A DNA stretch of 64,000 bases from Rotaria macrura (lineage: Eukaryota > Rotifera > Eurotatoria > Philodinida > Philodinidae). Positions within the stretch are counted from its first letter, which is position 1; each line of letters opens with the position of its first letter. The translations under genes were made by a program, and so were the position numbers. The stretch lies in contig OENT01000042.1 of the NCBI GenBank assembly GCA_900239685.1, forward strand, positions 124,001 through 188,000, given 5' to 3'. Positions 48,986 through 61,700 of this stretch are shown here, one piece after another. Under the pieces are notes generated by a model. That model did not search any database, was not told the DNA's origin, and saw only the letters and a list, made by a program, of their open reading frames with translations.

Positions 48986-49292
48986 ATGGCTAGACAAACA
49001 ACTGAACTAAATGACGGTATTTTACCGATGCATTCATCAAGCAAACCTGCTGGAGAAGGCGAGGATTGCTACGCTGAAACAGATCCGCTGCTGAGAAGCG
49101 AAGTGGAAAAAGAGATTCAGGTTAATAAATCCAAGCAAATGTTAACAGAACCGATCGTCCAAAAACATTCTATGGGAACTCATGTGATGGAATCATCAAC
49201 GAGTGACATGGTTGATTTTTCATGCATAATCGATGGAATCCAACACATGGATATGATAGCAAGGAGCCCATCAGAACATCAACAGAATTCAG
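48986..49292 (+). CDS. Putative first coding exon of the downstream TRPM-like gene
   Basis: ATG at 48986 opens a 102-codon frame ending at a good donor (TTCAG|GTAAGTTC). The peptide is hydrophilic and acidic (MARQTTELNDGILPMHSSSK, DPLLRSEVEKEIQVNK), as expected for a cytosolic N-terminal tail, and codon choice looks protein-like. It ends in phase 1, whereas the next well-supported exon at 52701 needs phase 0, so at least one linking exon is missing from my model. Alternatively this exon belongs to a different small gene. Confidence 0.45.
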
Positions 49293-50324
49293 GTAAGTTC
49301 TAGCTAAAGCTAATGAGTATTCACTGAAAACTAACATCAACTTTGCTAGAATCACTAACACTCAAATGCAAAGGAGGGTCTTCTACAGACTCATGAGATT
49401 CTATTGGATTAATTGGTTTCTAACATATTTGATCAATATTTCAAAGTTTTCATGCTGTTTTGTGTTGGGATTCCAGAATTTACTGTACTCTTGTTTAGGT
49501 TTATGGATGTCTGTTACTTTTTTAGGAACTTCGTAAGGCAGAGTTGTAACTCGTGCGAGTTTTCCCTAGCCGATACGAGTAACGATGGAAAAGAGCAGAC
49601 TGAACCGGATCGGTCTACATCATACTTCACTTTTATAATCCTATAACAATCATATATATCCCTCTGTTAGCCATATTGAACTCTTATCACTAGAATGAAG
49701 ACATAAGAGCCTGTTTTTGTGTTATTTACTATTCATTTTTATAAATTTCTTTTTCTGGACATCTATTGATGGATGGAGAATGTCACAGAATTAAAAATTC
49801 TATATTAACTTTCAACGTTTGTTAACGATCCTTCAGGCAGTAACATTATTTATTAGTCGAATATTCAAGCTGTTTCACGAATTACATTCATTAGTTACTT
49901 CTTATAACTGTAGGAAATCCGTGCTAAAAATAGTAGGAAACATATAAATCTAGGATAGGATCCAATCCTAAACCAGCTTTCGATTTTGTTTGATAACACA
50001 ACATGATGACAAAAATGAGTAGATAAAATATATTCAGAATACTATGATAAATTTTGCCAAAATAGAGTAGTCATGCTAATCTTCTGTCACAGAAATAATC
50101 ATCGAAGCCCGTGAAAATGTTATATTTCCTAAGAAACACATGTAAACATTGAAAAGCATTTTAACTGAATCGGTGAGGAAAGTGTTGTAAGTATCTATTG
50201 CTAAGGAGTTCACTACCAAACACATTGGATTAGTCGTTTACCAGTAGTAGTTACAACTTTCTCTAAGGAGCACATAGTGCATATGTGTGAATTGATTAGA
50301 TTGGCGTTTATTCTGAAATATACT

Positions 50325-51020
50325 TCGGAGGCCACATCTATACATTCTCCTCCAAAAATATAGCTGCAGTCGATTTTTTAATGTCTCATTATTAAAAAAA
50401 TCGCACTTAGAAAACACAATAGTATATTCTGAAAATCCTTGGAATTCTCTATCATGGCATATATTGCTACCTATCCTCCATCAATGTACTATAGGACATA
50501 AGCGCAGAAGACGAGGAAATATATTAGTTAATACATAGTTTTCAGCGCTATCAGAATATATAGTTTTCCTGTGAACAATTTATCTTTGTAGTAAAATTTT
50601 TGAAGAAGTTCAAAATGCCAATGTGCCCAGTGTATGAAACATCGTCTTAGCATAAACAAAAACAAGACAATATAGGTTATTACAGGATGATAGAGAATTT
50701 CAAACTTTGTCAGAATATTTGAATAGTTTTTGTAAAATCTATTTATCCAGTGACACTTTATTTTATAAGAATAGCTCTAGAGAAAAGATTAAAAAATGAA
50801 AAGTTTGGAAATCTCAACCTGAGCGTCGCTCTATTATATTTATTCATCTTTTACAAGATATTTCCAGGATAAAATGTACATAGACCAGGTGATAGAGACT
50901 TCCAAAGGTGTGTAGAAATATATAACTATTGTTTTGAAAGTATGATTTTTAATGATGATATATTTAAAAAATCGACTACAGCTATTTTTATGGAAGTCAC
51001 TTGACTCGCACAAACCGAAT
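50325..51020. mobile_element. Foldback element in putative first intron
   Basis: Left arm about 50353-50490 and right arm about 50850-50992 are imperfect complements: AAAAATATAGCTGCAGTCGA with TTTTTTAAT versus the complement of TTAAAAAATCGACTACAGCT. Further in, AGAAAACACAATAGTATATT and GAATTCTCTATCA have mirrored partners. Weaker symmetry continues a little outward on both sides. Confidence 0.7.
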
Positions 51021-52700
51021 CAGAAGTGAATCATATAGAGAGGTCTGAAACAGTTAGGTTGCTGTATAAACTCGAAATTTAGAGTTGCGTTTTGATCTGT
51101 CTACTAATAAGTGAGCACCCACTTATTCGTGTTCAGCTAGTTAATATTCACTTAATTAGTACTGCATTTCAAAACTTAGATTCGAGTAGATTCTAGCATC
51201 TTAGGGTCAGGGGCTATTCTGTCACTCATTTTCTCGTGATATTCTTATAAAATTTTACCGAATTTTGTATAATTCCGACAACATTCCATAGACTCCAGTT
51301 GGATTTTACCGAGTCCGAAAAAATCTGGTTGTTGGATACATTCATCTGGAAATACAATGTAAAGCAGTAGAATATGAATGGTTCTTTCTACAACAGTGGT
51401 AAACTAAATCCTTTAAAATTCCTGTAGACATTGAAAATAGCTCATACTCTCATGAGTCATTCCGCATAGAATCTTTATATTATAGAACAATAGATGCAAA
51501 TTCTTAGTGATATTCAACAAAATTACAAACTTTGTACAGAATAATAAACACTATTTCATAAGTATTGCATATTCTTCTATATGAGTTTCATATCGAAGGT
51601 TTACAGGAAGTGCGTGTCTTTATTCATCAGCGCAATTAATAGCTGTGTTCACCTTCATGCCATATGGAAGGCCCTCTAAAAATTACACATTGTCTTGTAA
51701 CTTAAAATTAATTCTATTTTGTATAGACTGATAGCTTTGAACATGCATCTTCTTTCAGTTCTCCATATGACTTCTTTTCAGATACTATAATTTATTACAT
51801 GCCAATGTGTCTCTTGTGAATAAGACTCTAAATTGAATTTGCTTTTCTACAATGTTCTCTTTTTTTGAAAACTACTGCAAGAAAGTAAAGACACTTTTGA
51901 GAAGACAGTCGTTCCATAAATGTATACGCCTTCATCAAGTAGGTCATCTTCGTTTTTTTTAAACACTATTATCTGTAGGGATCTGGAACAGAATGGAATA
52001 GAACATAAGATCGAATAATCATATATTTTGAAATCACCTCAGAAAAAAACAGCTCATTACATATTGTAAGGCATACGAATATTGTAATCCTAAGTCTTAC
52101 GAAGAAATAAGCAGAGACAAGGAAGTGCAGTGTAAGCAGACTCAATTTTAATTCTCACGCGTACATAGTTACAGCTCATTTATGGCTAGAAACACGAAAT
52201 TGATTTCAAAAGCATCAAAGACACCCAATAAACTGCTTCGTAAAAGCACCTTATCTAGAAAATTTTCACTACACACTCCCCGTAGATTCATTCCGATCAT
52301 TGGATCCGATAGAATTGTATAGGATTTTTATCAAACCGACGCAATCCGATATTGGATTCATCCACCTGGCTGTAGTTTTGACCAAGCCACCATGATATGA
52401 GACGGTCATTTTAAATATTTTCGGATAAGAGATTAGATTATAAGTTTGTTGTTAGCTCGATTTAGTTCTGACTTTTTACCATTCGGCACTCGTTGCCAAC
52501 CCAGGGCGAAGAGAGGAGGAATTAAAGTAAATTAGACTCCCATTTTCTCATGTTGCTTAAGAAGTACGTATATAGTGCTTTCTATGTGTTCAGGATCAAC
52601 TCAATGTTTCCCTGTGAAGAAAACATTGCAAGAACGTGTGAACTACGTACGTCAGCGCAACAGTCTATTGTATGTTTACATGATTTTTTGTTTATGGCAG
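51021..52700. other. Intron or intergenic; contains ATCCGAT-type repeat fragments
   Basis: Fragments related to the ATCCGAT family are seen near 51285-51345 (TTGGATTTTACCGAGTCCGA) and 52285-52370 (ATTGGATCCGATAGAATTGT, then CCGATATTGGATTCATCCACC). No coding exon was recognised, although one is expected between the putative first exon and 52701. Confidence 0.4.
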
Positions 52701-55700
52701 GTCATTGACACATTGAAGATTCAGCGTGACGATTCTTCTAGGTAAGTTTTTCCGCAAAAGTGTAGGATAATTTGTTGAACTAAAATCACTGTGTTACACT
52801 CAGAGAACCCATAGTACTTGTCTCCATGTCATGTTATCAAACGTTTGAAATATATTTAGTAAAACCTTGGCTGGTGGTGGCTTTTTGAATTTTGTTTATT
52901 CCGACAAGAGGGATCGCAATGCCAAAGACGACAAAAACGATCGTTTATCACCGGTAAGTCGTTTTGATCTCTCCTTTACATTTGCCAAATTGAAAATGAC
53001 TGCTAATGTTTTGTATCGTGATTGATTGTGACCAGTCATGACTGAAGACTTTGGAATTCTATGTATTCAAAGCAAGTTCACGGTTAACAGGATTTTTTTC
53101 AGCGTTTTGTTCACTATAAAGTGGCTTGGCAACCTTGTAACTACTACGTTACATGAGAGAACAAATCAATTTATAATCGTTGTGGATAGCAATAATAGTA
53201 ACCAATCATGATTGAACGATCAAGAAAGAGTTTTCTCAGCGATACAAATTACATATTGACCTGCTTTTCAATAAATGATTTTTTAGCAGCAGAAAAATTG
53301 CACAAAATACACATGGTTTGAAAACCCATAAATTTTACTATACCTAATTAAAATCCTCTAAAAGGCAATCACGCTGAATTACAAGCTGGGTTACTAATAA
53401 ATGGTTTATTTATCAACTCCCGAAAGCGAGATTTAGTCTAGTTGAATCGTTTCTCTTTATGCTTATCGGCTGGTATATTGATTTGTAACCATGTCAAAAA
53501 AGAAGTTTTTCTTTAATTAATTTGCTGAATTAAAATAAGGCAGCAAACGCCAATACATGTTTAATAATAAAGTAAAATGTTGCCCGCACTACCTCGAGCT
53601 ATTCAATTCTTGTCATTCCAGATGAAACTTAGAATGTCATTTCCATTAGATAAGAACCGTATAGCAACCCAGTGATAGATTGCCATTTTACTGAGAACTA
53701 TCCAGCTGTTCCTCAGTATTTGTACTGTATTAGTAAAATGTTGATGTCCTATATTTCTTCAGTTCATTGATCTTGCTGCCGAAACGATACCTTTTGTGGT
53801 AGCAAAGCTCATCGAAGCCTGCCAACTTCCTACTCCTGATTTCATTCTGTCGATCCAGACAAGTGAGGCTTTCGCCGATGAAAAGGAAAAATCTGGTACT
53901 CAAGCAGAAACTGAGCGTGCTGTTCAATACGGCCTATCTGCTATAGCAAGGATAACAAGTGAATAACTCTAAAAATTTCCTATTTCTTATGTTCACTTAT
54001 TCGAATATTAAGATCCATGGGTTACAACAAGTTGCATTAATGAAGATATAATGAAGCTAGTCGGAAATGCGCTGCACCGTGACATGTGTGGGAACGACGT
54101 TCCTTGCATTGGGTTTTGTAATTCTAAACATGTAACACGTACACTTGTCATCAACGGTAACGTACCTGATCATTCTGTATATTGTGTAACACACTATTCT
54201 TCAGATCTCCTACAATTAGAAAGTAGCAGCGCAACAACAACAACGTCTCCCCACACGACAATCCAGGTAATTATCTTGACATAATAGAGTGAAATCTATG
54301 CTTGTATGAACTTGACTATTTTTATTTTATTAGATGGATGAAGTGGGTCGGTTTCCTGTTTACGAGTCAGACGAATCCACTTCGTATCTTGAAAGTCACA
54401 CTCATTTTGTCTTTTTCGATGATGGAGGAAATGAACTGAGCAACGTGTTATTGAAACGCCAGGAGATCGAACATGAACTTAGCATGAGTAAGATATTGAA
54501 GTCACCTATTATTGATTATCAACCAGAAAGCGCTAGTAGTATGTATTCATAATACTAAAAACTTATTTATCAACAAACCTAACATTTCATATTTTCTAGC
54601 ATTGGACATGGATATCCCAGTTGTTATGTTGCTACTGGGTGGTGACTTTACAACATTAATGAGTATATGTCAAGGACTGATGGATGGTACACCAATTGTT
54701 GTTGTTCGAGTGCGTATTTCCATATCTAAGACTGTGATAGCAATAGTAAATACAATTTAACTGATGAGTATGATGATAGTAGCCTGAGATATGCAAGCCA
54801 TTCAGAACAAGGAATATACTAGTAATACTTGCTTTCAATACAACAGTGAAAGCTGTACGATTCACCAACCGATTCTACACTTCGGTTTCAATTAGATGCG
54901 ATTCTCTCTTCCTCAAGATATCCTTCTGCATTTCTCGGACTAATAAGAGTAGTAAAAGAGGCGAATAAAAAGCTGAGTTACGTTCGTTCTCTGATCTAAT
55001 TTTCATGAGCATCATCATTATTATCCAGAGACTCTTCTTGCTCTTCTCACAAGACACAGATCAAAGATGCCGAACAATGTATTTCTGTTAACCTATGAAT
55101 CATATAGTTGGGTCTGATTGCTTAAACTCGACCCATTGGGTAAATCCGATGAGCAATCCGAAATATTTTAACTTTCAGTCTTCTATTGTATTTTGATACA
55201 CATATATGCGAGCGTTATCGTTCTATAGAGTATGAAATAAAAGTATAAAGGCTGTCCCAACAGCTTATTCAAACAGTAAACATATCTATTATAGAATTAA
55301 ATGAATTTCTATATATTTTCGTGAAATAATAGCTATCATTTTTAACTTTCATGTAGCATTCTTACCTATAAATACATGTGTCTATAAGCAAAACAGTAGA
55401 AACAATTCGATTATCTTCCTTTTTCAGACTAACGAATGAACATTGTTGACTGTCAAATCACTTTTGAGTTCGGATTGAATATTCGAATAGATGTAGTTTT
55501 GCATAAAATCTCCTGAAAACTTTAGCTCAAAATAATGTTCCTTTGTTGAGATATCAAAGTTCAAAAACCAGAAATATTCTAGCATTTTAGGTGATTTTTG
55601 GGAGTTTATAGTTCAGGTAAGAAATATTATTTTGAGCTGAAATTCTCTGGACATTTTATCAAGGGGGAAAAGCAGACTTCTGCACTTCTTGGTACTTCTC

Positions 55701-58700
55701 CGTACTTCTGTACTTCTGAAGTACAGAAGTCTGATTTTTCTCCCTTGCATTTTATTCACAAATAGAAGTACATGTAGGCTCAATCTGAACTCAAACTATC
55801 ATCCTTCAAATTTTTGGTGTATAACATGCTATAGGCCGAGATTGCAATAAAATGCCTAAAGATCTTGCTAGAAGACCTAAGAGTATTTGTTGGTTTACAA
55901 ATTTTCATACCTTAAGAGGGTCTATAGAATGTATTGAGTCCGAACTCAAAAGCGATTGGACAGTCAACAATGTTCCCACGTAAGTACAATCATAAAATTA
56001 AAATTGTTTATCGTAATAAACATAGACAGGTTCAAAAGTAAACTGAATTAAAGTATACTTACAATTATTTTGTAAAACTACCATTGTAGACTAATAGTGC
56101 CCTGAAAAAACTATAACCGTTATAGAAGATAAAGTAAAAGTAAGCTGCACTAGTAATCGTCAAATTAATCGATCTTGATCGATTATTCAACAGATCAAAA
56201 CATTTTGTTAATTTTCACTAGCCATTGTTCACTGAGTAAATATTTGATTTACCTCGTAGAAACCTTACTGAGCACGAACGCAGATTTGGATCGGTTTAGG
56301 TTGTTGAAGAGCAGAAAGACGCTGGCACTCACATAGACACTATATAACAAGAAGCTGATGACATCTGCATTGAACAAATTTTTCGAAATCATTTCTTACA
56401 AAGCATAAATTATTTCAAGGATTAACCAAAACGATTATCTTCAAATGCTGATGAGTTGTTTAAGACTGAATTTCTTGAAGTTATGCCTCAAGCCCACTGA
56501 CTTGGGTTAGACTAACCCATGGATGCTTCAAGCAATTGAGTGGCAATAGCAATCCAATCCTTTCGGCTTCTCTGATATGAATATATAAGACAATGTAATA
56601 TTTAAGTAGAATGCCATTGTGATGAAAACATATTGTCATTATATATTGACTTATAACATAACTTATTGATAAATTTTGGAAAAATCGACCATGTTAGTTT
56701 GATGAAAGCAAACTAAAAGAAGCAATAGTATATTGTGCATTTTTGTAGTATCATCCTTAGATATTAATACTGGAACAAAAAGTATTTCCGTACATGGTTG
56801 TCCTAATTTATAAAGAAAAGATGAGCAGATGTCATCGACTTATCATACTAACCAGATAACTATCGTCATAGTTGATGCGGAACGATTTCGAAACCTGACC
56901 AAGTTGAAAGTTTATTCTGCAGATTGAATAGAAGGATGAACAACCTAACAGGAATGGTATTTCAAAAAAGGAACCCTAGAATACTCTGAAAATAACTTTA
57001 TTTTGTTACTAAACGATTCTCTATCAAAAAAGAGACAATCTACGTCAAGAATTTCATAAACCGATGGAAACTCAGGAGAGCCAGAAAACTCTCCTTGTTA
57101 TCAATTTCATAATTTGCATATAATTATTTTCAATTTTTTCTATAGAATACTGGTGGTCTCGCTGGCATTATCTCACAACTTTGTCGAAATTTATCTCCAA
57201 AAGAGGAACTTGCACAATTTCGAAAAAAACAATACATTGAGCAATGTAGTGATGAATTAGAAAGTCTATGTATTAATCAAGGCATAATCAAAGACAAAGA
57301 GGACAAAGTTGAAGTCAAAAACCAAGTTGTCGAAATTAAAAAATACATAGATGTACTGAACGACATGCAAGATCTGATCGTTATATTTGATGCCATCGAA
57401 CACAGTAGTAACCTAGAAGATGCTATTGCCGATGCAATGTTGCAAGGCATAAATTATCGAGTCGAACATTTTGAGAAATTCTTTTCTCCAGAAACAAGAA
57501 CAGCGAAATTGGCATGGTGTCTGGTAGTATCTCTTTTCTAACACTGATGAAAATATAATATAAAATGTCTTTTGTTAAAAACTTTAAGATGTGGAACAAA
57601 GATGATCAGGCGCGACAGCAATTGATCTCTCGTAAAGACCAGAACATGGCATCATCAAATAATTTAGAAGAAAATAAAAAGGCGGTGAGTTAAACGTCTA
57701 AAGCACGAGAAATTGTTCACAACTCAATTCTGTAAAGACTAATATTCAACTACGGTTCGAAAGCTTTAAAAGAAGTTTCGATATTTAATAAATGTGAAAT
57801 CCTACCAGAAATCTATCTAAGTCTTACAAAAGTCACAAAACTCAATGAGAGCAAGAAAAGGAGTGCTCTATGTTTTGCTTTCATTGATTACGTTTTGCCA
57901 GAATTTCAAATTTAAACTGAATCGTTTGTATTTGTATTCAAAATGGCAGATTAGAAAGTACTTGTTTTCAATGCCGTTTATCTAAATGAATTAAGACTTT
58001 CAACGAAAAGAAACTTAAACTTTTCAAACGTCACTAATCTCAGTCCCACATGTTTGAAAAATTGAATTGCCAGGCAATGCTTTGCAACGAAAGAAAGAAA
58101 TGAAAGACATGCGATTCAATTCTAAAGGGATTGAATTTATCCACAGGTCAAGAAATCTGACATTATGATCAGCTATGAATTCTTTGATGATCATATCAAA
58201 TCTTTTACTCAAGAATCGTATATGATTGGACAAAATGATACGAAAAATCGTCGTCTCCGATGTCAGCTCTTACACCAAGTTTTTGTATACGACCCAATAA
58301 TAAAGTCTTGTCTGGTTATATGAAAACTTACAGGGCAATTTTAACTCACTTTCTTCATAAATATGCATTATTCGTTATTTTCTACCTAACTATGCAATTG
58401 TAATTCGAGTAAATTTTACCTAGTCCAGCGCAATTTAATTACTAGAAACAATTCACAGATATCTATACAGGAAGTTATCATTGAACAATAAAATCCATAA
58501 CATAATAGTTACAATAGCTCATGCATAAAAACCATTATTCTTGATACTACCAATGAAGAAAATTTAGAAATAAGAATTACGATCTTCTATATTCCCCATA
58601 GAGAAGAATAGGAAATGAAACGTAGAACTTTCTATATTATTACTCTAGAAAAATCATAAATGAAAATTAAGATTTTCTATATTTTCATTATAGGAAAATG

Positions 58701-61700
58701 AAAAAATAAAAAAGGGATTTTCTATAATTCGAATATAGAAAAATAGGAAATATCAGTGACTGTTTTCTATAGTATTAGCATATAGAAAAATAAGAAATAG
58801 AAATTAACATGTTGTATATTTCCCATATAAATGTAAGACACGAAAAACTTGAACTTCTATACTATGTATGAACCTGACCATATAAGCCACACCCGATTTC
58901 CAAAGAAGCTGCTCAATCGATAATCATCGATTTGACGGACCCTATTATATTTGATAGAGGAAAATGTTTCATGAATATCTGAAAATAACTGCATAAAAAA
59001 ATGGCATTTTTTGTATTTTTTTTCTGACAGCTATATCTTTTTTTGGATGCAATAATGTCGCTTGATATTTTCAACGCAGATCTATCTTTAGTCGAAGTGT
59101 TTTCCGTGAAAATATGAAATCGAACGGATGAATTACTGATGAGTTGAGCTGGAGTACCAAGTACATTTAAAAAATATTCATTTTTTCTCGTTTTGTACAT
59201 ACACATATTGATTGAACAGATAGTAGGAGATAACTATAATTTTAGTCAAAGAGAGATCGTATTGACTACTAACGGTTGCATCAAATTCAGCATTCTATAG
59301 CTAGTTTCTTTGGTCTCGATTACCCTCGCTAAAAATGCTTTTTAAAGAGATTTCATTCTAGAGAAAAATCAACTCTATAGAAGAATGATCACCATGATGT
59401 TAAACTACACTCCTAGTTCTAAAAAACCACAAAAAACAAAGCATAGAATACCCTAGAATAGTTTGCAGAACTCAACTGGAAAATATGCTAGAAAGCTGCT
59501 TTATTCATGCTGAATTCGTAAAGATTTGCTTAAGAATGAATTAATGAATAATATGATATGCACTGAAATTCTATCTAGTGTTCATGAGTGCTTAATTCTA
59601 TATTCATTAAGTTATGCAACTTCTTTCAAATGAAGACAAGACATTTTTCACTGAAACCCCTGGATGGGAGTACATCAAGCAGCCTCTGTTTCATGTCCAT
59701 TTACTCTCATCCCGGGGTTGTAGAGAAAAACGTTCTTTGTTAATTTGAAAGAAGCTACATAACTCAGTGAATAGAAGACTAAGCATTCACGAATACTAGA
59801 TAGAACTTCAGTGCATATCATACTATATGTTTATTTTTTCTGAAGAAAATTGTAACGAACTCAACATAAATATAGCAGATTTTCAGCTCATTTTTCAATT
59901 TGACCCTACACAGTATTCTAGTTTATCCAATGCTGATTCTTGCGTGGCTTTATAGTACTAATTAGGAGTGTACTTTAACACCTTAGTGATAATCCTTCTA
60001 TAGAACTGATTTTGTTCTAGAATGACCTCTCGTAAAATCGCACTTTTCGTGAGGGTTCCCTGAACCAAAGAAATCAGCTAAACAGCTGAAATTTTTTTAA
60101 AATTTAGTAGTCAACGATATCTTTCTCACAGAAAAATATTGGTGCTCTAATAATATTCGCTTATTCGATAAGTTCATGCTCAAAGTACAAAAAGAATGAA
60201 ATTTCAGTACTGTAATTTGTACTAAAGATGAACTCATCAACCATTTATCCATTCGAACTCATATTTCAAAGGACGACAGTTCAACCAAAGATTGACCTAC
60301 TGTAGAAATTTCAGATCAAGCCGGTGCACTAATAATGAGATATATGTTTCTCAACAAGTCGGATAAAATGTAATTTTTTGATGAGAGGGATTTCAGAAAA
60401 ATAAATATCTCAAGAACCAAACAAAATAGTTTGAAACAGCTTGCGCAGAAATTCATCAAAACCGTGCCTCTATCATGCATAAAAGTATTAGTCCATTGAA
60501 CGACCATCGATCGATCATGGTCGGTCGTGGTTTATCCAGATGGATGGGCTCTTAGATAAAAAAATTAAAATTTTCTATTTTATCATTGTATGGAGAAAAA
60601 TGGGAATTACAAGGAATTTTTTTTTATATCTATTTTATTGTGCCATGAATATGTGGTTCACAAGATATATGATAAAAAGAGACAAAGAGAAGGAAAAAGA
60701 AAGAATGATTAACAACATATCAGATTGAGAATCACACTTCGATCAATGCAGGGTAATACACATCGGGGTAAGAGGTAACCATGAGAATAAAAGAAAAGGG
60801 CAACAACAATAAGAAGAAGAAAGTGAACAAGTTAAAATACGTCAGATGGGTTTACAACAGCTGTATCATTACTGCGGGGATCCTGCAGATAACGCTATTA
60901 TTTCATTTGCAGAGATCAGGATTGATTAATTGTAGAGAATGTTGGAATAGTATCGGCTTAGGGTTATTTGATTATGTTTGCATTCTATGATCCGTCCAAG
61001 AAGTTAAAAATTCAACTGTTCTCATATGATAACAGAATATATTTATATATGAAAGAATTTATCATGTTTTTTGATTTCTTAAAGCATTCATGTTGCTTAG
61101 TATGTACTACATCAAATGCCATCCAATCACTGAGACAGTGTTCCGCCTGTTCCTTTAGACGGTATGGGAAAATACTGTTTTTACGAAATCCCATTGATTT
61201 TATCCAGTTATTATCGGGAGAATTTACGATAAGATACGCATTCCATGATTGTTGAAAAGATAGAGCTTCAGTCGAGGTAAGTAGATGCTGCACTAATCGA
61301 CTGCAATATATAAATAGATAATCATAGAGTGATTTATCTCTAACAAGGATTAAGGTCGTTATGTCGTCCCATAGATGTAGGTTATATACGATGCAAATTC
61401 CGTTGCAGAACATATGTTCAATACGTTCTCTCTGCTTTCCAGTAAAGAAAACCCATGTGGAGAATAGCCATAAGTAGTGAGGGAGAGCATATGCGAGGAA
61501 TATTCTTCTACGTAACTTAACATCTTTCATCTTAATCGTTTTAAATAGTATTCTCATACCATGATATATTTTACAGATGATTTTCATTCTTTCATTAATG
61601 TAAGATTCCCATCCTAACTTCACAGAGATAGATACTCCTAGATATTTAAATTTCTTAACGTACTCAATAGGATGCAATTTAACGTAAATCTTCGGATACG

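Noticed and set aside
58541-58855. CRISPR-like array because of regular spacing
   Set aside because: The context is eukaryotic, there are no unique spacers between identical repeats, and the whole unit is a diverged tandem repeat.
60968-61255. 95-codon plus-strand frame
   Set aside because: Antisense to the reverse transcriptase fragment.
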